From the NCBI GenBank assembly GCA_018340805.1, contig JACMZG010001908.1, positions 48,343,818 through 48,407,817 of the forward strand: a DNA stretch of 64,000 nt, in the 5' to 3' direction. This stretch comes from Microvelia longipes. Its lineage: Eukaryota; Arthropoda; Insecta; Hemiptera; Veliidae. The notes below the pieces were generated by a model. The model was not told the DNA's origin. It worked only from the letters and a program-made list of their open reading frames with translations, and did not search any database. Positions 1 through 10,109 of this stretch are shown here, piece by piece (position 1 is the first letter of the stretch; the number at the start of each line of letters is the position of its first letter). The position numbers and the translations under genes are program-made.

Positions 1-322
1 AGGAGGGGTAAAAATCACTTAAATGGAAATATCTCAGGTTCTCGGCAAAATATCAAAATTCTAAGACGGTACTTCACTTCTAATTTTTATTCTGCACATT
101 TTAAGACTCATTTCAACCTTCTGGAGCAAACAACAGTGGCGCAATTTGAGAACTACTTTAAAAATTTTAGTTCTCAAATTGCACCTCTGTTTTTTGCTCC
201 AGAAGGTTGAAATGAGTCTTAAAATGTGCAGAATAAAAATTAGAAGTGAAGTACCGTCTTAGAATTTTGATATTTTGCTTAGAACCAGAGATATTTCCGT
301 TTAATTGATTTTTACCCCCACT
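1..322. repeat. Long palindromic foldback element, clipped at window start
   Basis: Bases 1-157 are matched in reverse complement by about 165-322, leaving almost no loop. The centre lies near 160 within TTTAAAAATTTT. Matching landmarks are CTGGAGCAAA (left) against TTTGCTCCAG (right), and GGTAAAAATCA against TGATTTTTACC. There is no coding content. The left arm starts at base 1, so the element probably continues outside the window. It resembles a MITE or foldback transposon; no target duplication can be tested. Confidence 0.85.
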
Positions 323-466
323 TTTTGCGGGATCCCCTTAATAGACCGTAGTAAATACGAAGGTTATAAAATAGAAGGGACACTAAGAACCTAACCCAGA
401 CCTGTGATTTGAAAGTTAAAGTACACCAGAATAAATAAATAGTTACAGATAAGAGTATTCTAGGAA

Positions 467-670
467 GGTAAAATTCATAAGTAGCCAGGTAAAATGCATA
501 AGCAATAAGGTAAAATTTATAGGTAGCCAGGTAAAATGCATAAGCAGGTAGGTAAAATTCATAAGTAGCCAGGTAAAATGCATGAGCAGGTAGGTAAACA
601 TTCATAAGTATCCAGGTAAAATTCATAAGCAGGCAGCTGAAATTCATAAGCAGGTAAGTAAAATGCTGAA
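467..670. repeat. 21-bp minisatellite (about 10 units, 42-bp dimer)
   Basis: About ten units of roughly GGTAAAATTCATAAG plus a variable TAGCCA or CAGGTA tail, so the units alternate as 42-bp dimers. Since 21 is a multiple of 3, the minus strand stays open from 740 to 312 and reads as a periodic Tyr/Leu/Ala/Phe peptide with a seven-residue repeat. That open frame is best explained by the period, not by a gene. Confidence 0.85.
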
Positions 671-1801
671 GTATTATACCTACCTTGTTAAACGGTGTAA
701 CCTTAATGCAGGAAGTGTCAAATACGTGTAAGAGTAACAAAAGATAAACTAGCCCATTGCATAGCGTTTAGAACTATGTATGTCTTCTAATAAAATATTA
801 ATGCTTTATAATTAATCATCATGAGAAATATTTACTTTACATGATGTCAATCAAAAGATAACAAATTTGTAGTCAAAACAGAATCTGTTCAAACGAATTT
901 TCAAGTAGGATCCATAGTTATTTAAGCAGGAAAATTAAAAAATCAAAGTGAAGACAGGAAAATTATCTCCTGATATAAGTAGAGGAATAAAACAATACAG
1001 GGCTCCTAAACAAGGGGATATCGCGTAGAACAGGGCGAATCGATTTTATGAAGTACTTTCAAGTCCAGACATAACTTAGAATCTCACTGGAATTTCCTTA
1101 ATCTAGGAGAGACAAAATCAAGAGAAAACTTAGGATCAAGTATTTGACATAGTTGAACAAATTTATCTTTTTACAGCTTTGCGAGACTCCAGTAAGGCCA
1201 TATTAAGGCTCTTAACCCTGGAATAATCACACTCTTGATAACACAAATGATAACACCCTTCTAGAGATTTTTCGCTGGAAAGAAAATTAAGACAGATGTA
1301 CAAAATTTTTAAAATTGGTAGCACTGACTGGTGATAAAGGCTATGATCATACAGATTTTATTACCAGAGGGGCTCTATGGGTTAAATTTAAAATAATCGA
1401 AAAAGCAACCTGAACGCTTATAAATAAAATCAAGGAATCAGTACTCAATTACAGTAAATTATATAGTAGAACGTTAAAAATACAAATTAAAACACAAAAA
1501 AAGCGCGGAAAGCCAAAATGAAATGATCTATTATAACCTTAGCTCACTCTTTAAGGAGGTTGCAATGAGGTTAAACAGAGCTCCTGAGATTCCCAAAAGA
1601 TTCTGTTGCAATTTTGGTACTGCATGGGATACCCAAAGTTAAGTAAACACCACTAAAAAGAAGTCCCCTTTACTAAAAAGGACCGAGGTCCATTAATTTA
1701 TGCCGAACCGTTCAAATACAATAACAGGTGGGATACATTTCGTCCACCCTGTATATTATTATTTATACGATTATCAATATGCGATAATCAATAGCAATGT
1801 G
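671..1801. other. Unassigned AT-rich stretch
   Basis: No supported gene, RNA or element. Near 1725-1755 there is a small inverted motif (ACAGGTGG ... CCACCCTGT) of a kind often seen at arthropod transposon ends, but no partner end was found. Confidence 0.5.
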
Positions 1802-1920
1802 CATCGATACTTGCTGTTGTATATCGATATGCATTAAATAATCAGCTAACATCGATACTTGCTGTTGTATATCGATATGCATTAAATAATCAGCTACAAT
1901 GGATACTTGTTGTATATGAA
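1802..1920. repeat. 48-bp tandem repeat (about 2.4 units) beside a PLE flank
   Basis: Two near-identical 48-bp units start at 1802 and 1850, and a partial, diverged third starts near 1897. Each contains TCGATACTTGCTGTTG. The same motif occurs in the Penelope-like fragment at 58531-58570, and in reverse complement at about 2030-2045. The array therefore looks like an amplified piece of a retroelement flank. Confidence 0.75.
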
Positions 1921-2093
1921 TATGGAATATTTACGGGCTGTTTTCGGCTTAAAGCCATCATCAGCAAGAGGTGTTTCTTTGTCAGAAGGTGATGGCGGTA
2001 AGCCAAAACCTGTCCAGAGATATTCAAATCCAACAAGTATCGACGGTAGTTGATTCTGAAATCGCTTCTCCAACTTGCGGTAAATAAAAACTT
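1914..2093 (-). mobile_element. Penelope-like element flank with hammerhead-like core
   Basis: Read on the minus strand, 2093 to about 2016 can encode YRKL...NQLPSIL, which also appears at the start of the PLE fragment at 58.5 kb (YRKLKKQSKNQLPSIL). Further along, CTGATGA (1964-1958), a GGC/GCC stem and GAAA (1945-1942) form a hammerhead type of core. Penelope-like retroelements are known to carry hammerhead ribozymes in their terminal regions. The fragment is short and contains no intact reverse transcriptase. Confidence 0.5.
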
Positions 2094-2519
2094 ATTATTT
2101 TTAAAAATGATTTTATGTATATGGTTAAAAGCAACAATCAGTTTAACATATAAATACAACGAAATACTTCTTTATTAACAGCCGCAAGAATTCACTTTAA
2201 TAATATTTTATAAACAATATTAATCAGAACCTTTTGTTTCTAACCTCTATATTTTAAAATTAATGTTTTTTATTAATTTTGCGAAGCCAAAGACTTTACC
2301 AAGTTTAGCTTAGAGGAGTCAAGTTTTTCAAGATCAATACTTTGTTTTATTGAACTAATTACATTTAAAGTTTGATATAACTCGGCTTCCAACATCAATT
2401 TACTTACAAAAGTAAGTTTTAATGAGTTTTGCTTTACCATCCAGTATTATTACTTAATTTTATTAAAATTTATATTTTAAATTCTTTTGAAATTTTGTTA
2501 ATATTATTGCTTTCATCAG
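2094..2519. other. Unassigned AT-rich stretch
   Basis: No gene or recognisable element seen; low-complexity A/T sequence. Confidence 0.45.
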
Positions 2520-2745
2520 GCTTATAGTTATACCCATAGATATATATTACAAGAGATATATATATTACCCTATCTCAATACATTGAGAGACTTAAAACAT
2601 TCTTTTGGGCATACCCTATTTCAATACATTGAGAGACTTGAAACTTTTTTTTGGACATAGAGATAAGTTATAAAGGGGGCATACCCTATTTCAATACATT
2701 GAGAAACTTGAAACATTTTTTCTCCTCTCTCAGGTCCTCAGTACA
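2520..2745 (-). repeat. Triplicated LINE-related segment
   Basis: Three copies of a unit containing CAATACATTGAGA with following GACTTGAAAC lie at about 2571, 2617 and 2686. The same unit flanks the LINE C-terminal fragment near 8161-8200 (CTATCTCAATACATT), and both loci then share AATCAATCAATTGT/AATCAATTGT-type sequence. I infer a degraded, partly tandem-duplicated piece of that LINE family. Confidence 0.5.
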
Positions 2746-2937
2746 ACCTACACCAAGAGACGTTTTCAGGTTATAATCAATCAATTGTGTATTCTGTTAT
2801 AAACGGTGCAATATATAAATTAATGAAATGTTGGATTGTTTATTTTATAATAATAATAATAATGAAAGGTGTTCAGAATATTTTATTAACTTTTCATTAT
2901 TTAACTGTTATAGCTTCTCTAATAATAATTTTATTAA

Positions 2938-3215
2938 TCACCAGACGGTGTATAATTTAAAGTTTATTTAACTAGTTTTTAGGGAGTAAAGAAGCACTTT
3001 TCACTCCCAAGGGAGTGAAAAGTGTTTCCTATTATTGGGTTATTAGAGCCAATTATACCAATGTTTTAGGGGAGTGGTATTCTTTAAATTTATACAGGTG
3101 ACCGATGACTTTTTTATAATTTTCCCGGGGGTGGCAACCCCAAAATTTAAAAGGGGGATTCCGCCCAAATTTTTTTTTATTGGCTCAAAATCGTTTCAGG
3201 TCAAAATAAGTTAAA
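2938..3215. repeat. Duplicated segment, copy 1, with 14-bp hairpin
   Basis: Starts CCAGACGGTGTATAAT and matches 3766-4065 in the same orientation over most of its length (TAGGGAGTAAAGAAGCACTT, GTTTCCTATTATTGG, CGTTTCAGGTCAAAA). It holds a perfect hairpin with arms CACTTTTCACTCCC (2995-3008) and its complement (3011-3024). Confidence 0.8.
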
Positions 3216-3765
3216 AAACACAGAGTTATTTAAAATGCCCAGACTTTAGCAACATAACTGACTATAAATACCTTCAAATACGGTTAAAGTAATGAACAAT
3301 TTGTGTTCTTAAGCCATTTTACTCTTAGAATGCCTCTACTATGCAAACAATTCCTGACTTTAAAACCATAAACTATAGATCACTTACTTACAAAACAGGA
3401 CGCTTGATGTAATAAATACTTACCTGAAACAAAAAAGAAAACACATTTCTTATTACAAATCAGGACAAAAGACGGAGACAGAACCTAAAATCTTTTAGTT
3501 AAAGGTAATAAATATAGTAAAAGTGGATTACATTAAGGTTCAATCAATAAAGGTCGAAAAGCAATAATTACACTATTAAAAGATGGAAATAAAGCTTAAA
3601 TAAATCATAATAAAGGTGTAATGGAACGATTAATGGACTAAGAAAAACATTGGTTGGATAAATTTTCACCTTTATCAAATTTTGTGATCATTACTTTTCG
3701 ACCTTCAACAAAAGTAAGGCTTAAAGTTCGAAATGCAATAATTATAAAATTTAAATATTTAGTTT
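3216..3765. other. Spacer between duplicated segments
   Basis: AT-rich, no supported gene or RNA. Confidence 0.45.
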
Positions 3766-4065
3766 ATCTCCAGACGGTGTATAATGTTAAGTTTATTGAC
3801 TAGTTTTTAGGGAGTAAAGAAGCACTTTTGACTCCCTCGGGAGTAAAAAGTTACTTTTTCTCCCTAGGGAATAAAAAGTGTTTCCTATTATTGGGGTTAG
3901 AGCAAATTATATCTATTTTTTGAGAGTGGTATCCTCTAAATTTATTAAGGAGACCGATAAATTTTTGTAACGCTTTTCCGGGGGCAGCCTCTTAAAAATG
4001 TATGAGAACCCGACCAAAAGAAAGTTTTTAGGCTCAAACTCCGTTTCAGGTCAAAAAATTGATAC
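3766..4065. repeat. Duplicated segment, copy 2
   Basis: Direct-orientation partner of 2938-3215, about 830 bp downstream. The hairpin region is expanded here: two successive stems are built on GACTCCCTCGGGAGT and CTCCCTAGGGA. Divergence is modest, suggesting an old duplication or two insertions of one unknown element. Confidence 0.8.
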
Positions 4066-4204
4066 TTATTCTTTCTTTGGGAGGGGGCAGCAACCAAAAA
4101 AAATAAATAAAATATAATCAAGCGTATGAAGATGAGAATATATCAATACTTAAATAACGTCAACGTCTTGAGATAAAATGTTGAATGCACCTTGAGAGTA
4201 AATT

Positions 4205-4680
4205 TGTGCGCCACCTGGGTGCACACATTTATTCTATAGCCCAGACGTGAAAGTCAAAGTTCCACAGTTCTAGGAGACGCCTTTCATCAAGAACCGAACA
4301 CTTCGTTCCTTATCACTTACGTTATTTGTGTCACCACCTTAACTTTCAATGACTAAGTTTTCGGACATACGAAGGCTCAGTAAATCTTTCCGACCTTTAT
4401 CTCTATCAGCCCACAGAACCTAAACTTTTTGTGAGCTTGAGATAACGGACTTGTGATCCAAACTTGTCTCAGATGAAACAGGAACCAACCCCGCATTTGC
4501 GTATTAGCAGCCAAGGAAACCACGTAAACCCCTGACTGGGTTGATCAGGCTTGAATTCAAGGCCTCCCAAGAGAACGGGACAAGGGATAACCTTATATTA
4601 AGGTCCTTCCCCGGCTGGATTTGAACCCTCGACCTCCAGGTCGAAAGGCGATTGCTCAACCACTGAGCTACCGGAGTCTG
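4205..4680 (-). mobile_element. tRNA-headed SINE-like retroposon, truncated copy
   Basis: On the minus strand it begins at about 4680 with a tRNA-like head: A box GGTAGCTCAGTGGT and B box GGTTCAAATCC. It then follows the body of the retroposon at 34684-35621 (landmarks ACGTGGTTTCCTTGGCT, AATGCGGGGTTGG, TCCGAAAACTTAG). It stops near 4205, where the other copy continues with CTGGGTG and a long tail, so this copy is 3'-truncated or is a shorter variant. Confidence 0.8.
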
Positions 4681-4689
4681 TCGAATAAC

Positions 4690-5512
4690 TATTAAAATGT
4701 GAAATAAAAAAGAGGGGAATATAATGGTGTGATCAATGGGCAGAAAAGAAGACGTGGGCGAGAAAAAAAAGCTTTCTTCTCCATTGAATGTGAGAAAGCA
4801 ATTATTACAAAATTGTAAACATGAGAGTAAAAGTTAAAAACAAAATAGTGGGAACACTGATTAATATGTCATGTCCAGGAAGAGTGATAAAAATATCACT
4901 TTCTATACAGGAGTATGAAAAGATTTAAAAAATGTACAATAAAAAAATAAATAAAAACCCTAACTTTATCTTATATAATATATTTTTATCGTGAAAATAC
5001 AATGTGGAGTGATAAAAAATATTTAGAGGGTCAAGCAGGAATAAAAATGGGGGATGTGCGGATTTGGAAGAGGATACAGAGGTAGACACCGATAAAGCCA
5101 TCAGACAAATCTCAATCAATAACATGTGTATCACTCGTTTATTTAAACGGACATCTAAATGGAATTTGTCAACAGAAATTTATGACAAACACCTCTTATA
5201 TTATAAAGTTTAAAAATCGGGTACATGGCACCTCGAAAATATCCTCACAACATCTAACTCGCTGCGCTAGTCCTTAAAATTACATGATTACCCAACGCCT
5301 AATGTAGGGTTCGCTCAGAATCAGACTGTTAAGACTGCTTAATAAATTAGGTTTATGGAGTCCTTTATATTGTGTTAATTCAGTCAAATAATATATTGTA
5401 AAAAATTTATATAATATGAAACTAGGGGCCTTTTGCTTTTGGTCAAAGGCTTTTGGCTTACGCGGCCCTTCCGCCGTAACTCTTCACTGCCAGAGGCCTC
5501 TCTCAGGTTAAG
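4690..5512. other. Unassigned stretch
   Basis: No supported gene. Short open frames here lack any recognisable domain. Near 5410-5500 there is a GC-richer patch without further signal. Confidence 0.45.

Positions 5513-5514
<2 letters not shown>

Positions 5515-5595
<81 letters not shown>
5515..5595. repeat. (AC)n microsatellite, about 40 units
   Basis: Uninterrupted AC dinucleotide run. Confidence 0.98.
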
Positions 5596-5596
<1 letters not shown>

Positions 5597-5911
5597 TAAA
5601 TAACATCATTTAAAGAAGATATCACAATTTTAATTTAAATTTTAAAAATTAAATCGGACTTAAAAGAAACAAAATTTGAAGTATTTACTACTGAAACAAC
5701 GGAAAAAATCAGTATGTTGGAATTAACATTTTCGAAGATCATTTTAACAAGATAAAGTTTCAAGATAAAAAGAAATAATAAATTACAAGAAATACGGAGA
5801 TTAAAAACAAAACAAAGTGTTTAAAATGCATGTAGTACATATGTGGAACATGCTAAAATATACGGCCCATCAGTAGGGATACTACTGAGGGGAAACAGAA
5901 AAAAAAAAAAA

Positions 5912-6083
<172 letters not shown>

Positions 6084-6091
6084 AGGAACAC

Positions 6092-6215
6092 AAGCCTTTT
6101 TTAAAACTGAACTAATGCTGATAATGATATGAAACTTAGCAAATATGTTATTCTTATTCATGGCTACATGCGTGCCAAATCTCAATCTGATCGCATCATT
6201 TTTTTTTAATAAATT
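6092..6215 (-). repeat. Rep-A fragment
   Basis: Carries the internal Rep-A string GAACTAATGCTGATAATGA followed by GAAACTTAGCAAATATGTTA, as in the copies at 41.8 kb and 44.9 kb. It abuts the TA tract, so the rest of the copy is missing or replaced. Confidence 0.65.
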
Positions 6216-6836
6216 ATCATGTTAAAATACTTTTTATTTATGGAAATGACAATTTTTATTGAATATTTACAATTAGATTTATTCGGCGGTAAATCCTAAT
6301 AGGATGAAAATCAAAAATTAACCATCAGGAAGTGATGTGATTACTAAGGAAATACTTAATCTTCCGAATAATTTCAAGACTTACAAAGAATAAATCTTCT
6401 GGAAAGAAAGAGTAATCACTAAGCTTAAAGCTTCTGACAAAGCAATTTCTTAGGATTTTAAAATATCCATCATAATTTTATTTTTATATTTTATATTAAA
6501 CACAAAGTCTTTATTTTTATAAGTTCCATAATGTTTTAATGCTTTTCATTGGTTGTACAAGAAACCATTTTACACTTCTTAGTATTACGTTGGCAGGTTT
6601 TTTGACTCCCGAGGCAAAAAATATCCTGAATAAAGATTTTTCGTTCTCTAATTATAATGGCCAGACTATACCAGCAGAAAGTTTTATGTAAATCACTTCA
6701 TTAGTCGGCATATATAACACTTTACTGTCTGAAAACCAGAATGTTAATCTTGTTTTTCTCCCGATCAAAAGGAAAACTAATTAAATACTATAGGTGATAA
6801 TAAGATACATTTAACAAAGAGTGAATAAAATGTTTG

Positions 6837-7525
6837 ACAGCTGACGAGCTATTGACCTAGCTGTCTAGATGTAATCCACGTATTCTCATCGGTCAGATGA
6901 GATCATTGTCAGCTGACGAGCTATTGACCTAGCTGTCTAGATGTAATCCACGTATTCTCATCGGTCATTTGAGATCATTGTCAGCTGACGAGCTATTGAC
7001 CTAGCTGTCTAGATGTAATCCACGTATTCTCATCGGTCATTTGAGATCATTGTCAGCTGACGAGCTATTGACCTAGCTGTCTAGATGTAATCCACGTATT
7101 CTCATCGGTCATATGAGATCATTGTCAGCTGACGAGCTATTGACCTAGCTGTCTAGATGTAATCCACGTATTCTCATCGGTCATATGAGATCATTGTCAG
7201 CTGACAAGCTATTGACCTAGCTGTCTAGATGTAATCCACGTATTCTCATCGGTCAGATGAGATCATTGTCAGCTGACAAGCTATTGACCTAGCTGTCTAG
7301 ATGTAATCCACGTATTCTCATCGGTCAGATGAGATCATTGTCAGCTGACAAGCTATTGACCTAGTCTAGATGTTGTATTCTCATCGGTCATTGTCAGCTG
7401 ACAAGCTATTGACCTAGCTGTCTAGATGTAATCCACGTATTCTCATCGGTCATATGAGATCATTGTCAGCTGACAAGCTATTGACCTAGCTGTCTAGATG
7501 TAATCCACGTATTCTCATCTGTCAG
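6837..7525. repeat. 72-bp satellite array, 10 units
   Basis: Units start at CTGACGAGCT or CTGACAAGCT at 6841, 6913, 6985, 7057, 7129, 7201, 7273, 7345, 7398 and 7470. All are 72 bp except the 53-bp unit at 7345. The first five carry GACGAG and the last five GACAAG, so the array grew in blocks. Units are nearly identical, implying recent or homogenised expansion. No coding signal. Confidence 0.95.
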
Positions 7526-7729
7526 AAGTGATGTTAAAAAAAAGTTCATTAAAATAATTATTCAACAACATTTTATTTTCTGGAATCTTATTCAAGGTAT
7601 CGAAAGACAACATCTCGCCACGGCTCTATAAATGACATTATTGCTAATAATTTACCTTAGTAGATACAATTATTGGTATTATTGTTACTTTTTCTAGATT
7701 CCACAACCTTTATATTTCATGAGATAGAT

Positions 7730-8200
7730 CCGAATATTTACGATGTTTCTCCGAAATTGTGGACTGAATATTCTTAGTATTGGAAATGGCAATATCTATA
7801 AGGAAAGCTGTTCTAATAGTTTTATCTCTTCTATTGGTCTGTTGTGGTGTATTGCTTTATCAGTGATTATAGATCAATCATAGTACAAAGTTATTTTATT
7901 ATTATCTATTACGGTTTCAAGAGTATATTTGTAGTAAGGGGTTCAGGTTGTATTTAAATTTAGCATTATGGCTATCTCTTGGTGTAAAATTTTTGCTACG
8001 TTATTTTGACGCTGATGATAATCTGTGTTAACCAAAACAGAACACCCGGATATTATATGATCTATGTTTTCTGTTAAAGACTGGCAAAGTCGACATTCAT
8101 GGTCAGTTATATCTGTGCTTCTGATGATTAATTCCATAGATATATATACTAGAGGGAGCATAGCCTATCTCAATACATTAAAAGTCCTGAAACATAATTT
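7730..8200 (-). mobile_element. Non-LTR retrotransposon C-terminal fragment
   Basis: The minus-strand frame 8161-7943 contains CRLC...H....C spaced as C-x2-C-x8-H-x4-C, with DHIISGCSVL. This is the nucleic-acid-binding zinc knuckle near the C-terminus of many non-LTR retrotransposon polyproteins. After the stop, other frames continue with YYKYTLETVIDNN, LYYDWSIITDKAIHHNRP and IDIAIS-like residues, the usual following segment of such proteins, so the stop and frame breaks are decay. The reverse transcriptase is absent. There is no start codon of its own; the ATG at 8161 is internal to the original protein. Confidence 0.7.
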
Positions 8201-8261
8201 TGGGGCTCTCAGGGACTTTGTGTAACCTCCAATATGAGTAAGTTAAGGTTTTAATAAATCA

Positions 8262-9087
8262 ATTGTTTTCGGCTACCTGTACACTGTTTGTGTTTTGATT
8301 TATATGTTCAACGTTCTACTATATAATTCAAAATGATTTTGTTCTGTTCGTTTGATTATTGATAGTCTCGGTCAGGTTATTTTTTCGATGTTTCAAATTC
8401 AACCAATATGGCTCCTCTAGTAATATCTATGATAAATTTTATATAACTTAGATGTTATTTAGACTTAAATTCTAAATTCTCATTTCAATTATTTTATTTA
8501 TCTTTGTAAAATTTGTATTTTGGGTTCTGCATGTTCTTTTCATAAATAAATATTAAACCATAACTAATTAAATTTAATCGAGTCATTACAAAATTAAGAC
8601 AAAAAGAACCCCTGTCCCAAACATGTGTTACAATTTTCAATAACCCACTCAATTACTTGTTTTATGAAGATGCTTCTATCAAGTTAGGGTCCAAAAGTAA
8701 ACGAGATAATCCTTTATCTAATTCTAGATCGGACCCTTTGTCGTCTAATTTGCAAAAGGAAACCTATTTAGCAAGGGAGACCCAAGGGACGAAAACATCC
8801 CTTTACTACCACATACTGAGGCAACGTAGTAACAAACTTACACAGAACACATTGGCACTGATCGTAATGCTTTTATTTTTAATATTAATATTTCGTGATC
8901 TTTTAATCTAATCCAATCTATATGTTCGCTCTGCACCAGCCTAACGGTATGCAGATAACGAAAAGAGGAGGACTGTATATATTGTTGTGAAGTATAAAAA
9001 AGTAGGCAGTAAAACAGAATTTAAAAACAGAAGAGGTATAATTAAATACATTAAACTTTACAACATTGACATAACCAAAATAGCATA
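8262..9087. other. Unassigned stretch with one unplaced ORF
   Basis: A plus-strand open frame at 8657-8911 (84 codons, TTG start) is hydrophilic and Ser/Lys-rich and ends in a hydrophobic segment (LALIVMLLFLILIF). I recognise no family, and its codon use is not distinctive. Nothing else is supported. Confidence 0.3.
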
Positions 9088-10109
9088 GATCATAGATATA
9101 TAAACGAGTACCCACCAGCCTCATTATTTAAAAAGAATATAAAGTGGGGTGACCATGATGATTGAGATTCCTTTGAGAAGGGCTGACGGTAAAAGCTTAA
9201 TCTAACTTGAGTCCAAACGGATATAGGCATAGATAAACAATATTAACATAGATGGTTCACTCCCGAGTGAAGTAGGAACACTCAATTGATAAGTTTTTGT
9301 ATATGATTTAAGTTGGGGGCCTCATCACTAGAGTCTTGAAGAGCGCTAGTAGTAAAAATATATTTGCTCTATTCTCTACTAGATTGTGCTGTAGTATTTA
9401 TTTAAATACAAACAGTTGCCAATCGTTTAGTAAAATAAAATAAAAGTAAACAAAGATCTATGGTATGCTGTAGTATTTGCGATGTATTTTTGTTTTTCAA
9501 AACTTGGGGGCCTCCTCACGCGAAGCAGCACCATCGTTTCCTTAAAAAAATAACAATAATTAATTTTCAGTATTTTAGACTTAAGATTTAAATTTTCAAT
9601 CTGAATATAACATCTCGGGTTGGCGCAAACGGATATATAAACGAGTACCCACCAGCCTCATTATTTAAAAAGAATATAAAGTGGGGTGACCATGAAACAA
9701 AAGTTAACAAAGTGTGTTTGTTAAGGAAACAAACAAAAATTGAAACTCTGACATTAGAGGTTTAAACCAAGGGGGGACAAAGGAGTGGGTGAAGTAAGAG
9801 TGAGAAATTAATTTTTTTGTCTTTTTACCAATTCATAACGAAATTCTTATAGAGCTTTCTTGGGATTACTCATCCATCGACTCCTCATCATTCTAGCGCT
9901 GAAAAGCGCATGGAAAAACTTGATTACCCTCAACAGCTCGTTGTTTGGTTGAATAAAAATAAATAAATAAAAGTGTCAGAAATAAAAATATCTGACAGAT
10001 TCACGCTGTCACCACTAGACTGTACTACTTGAGCCTTCTGCATCCCGTCAACTATTTTTTTTTTAAAAAATCTTTGAGTGAGCCATCTATGTTAATATTG
10101 TTTATCAAT
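9088..10109. repeat. Region with paired direct and inverted repeats
   Basis: A roughly 60-bp direct repeat (AACGAGTACCCACCAGCCTC ... GGGGTGACCATGA) occurs at about 9098-9155 and 9640-9693. A roughly 30-bp inverted repeat (GATAAACAATATTAACATAG at 9231) is mirrored at 10075-10109. The 9231-10109 interval could be a non-autonomous element with these ends, but no target duplication is clear. No coding sequence recognised. Confidence 0.6.

Noticed and set aside
4610..4680. Functional tRNA gene on the minus strand
   Set aside because: A and B boxes are present, but the stems do not pair and the sequence continues into a dispersed retroposon body shared with 34.7-35.6 kb.
6837..7525. Possible CRISPR array
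   Set aside because: Repeats are contiguous 72-bp units without unique spacers, and the sequence is eukaryotic.
8657..8911. 84-codon ORF with a hydrophobic C-terminus as a tail-anchored protein gene
   Set aside because: No ATG at the front, no recognisable family, no promoter or neighbours to support it.
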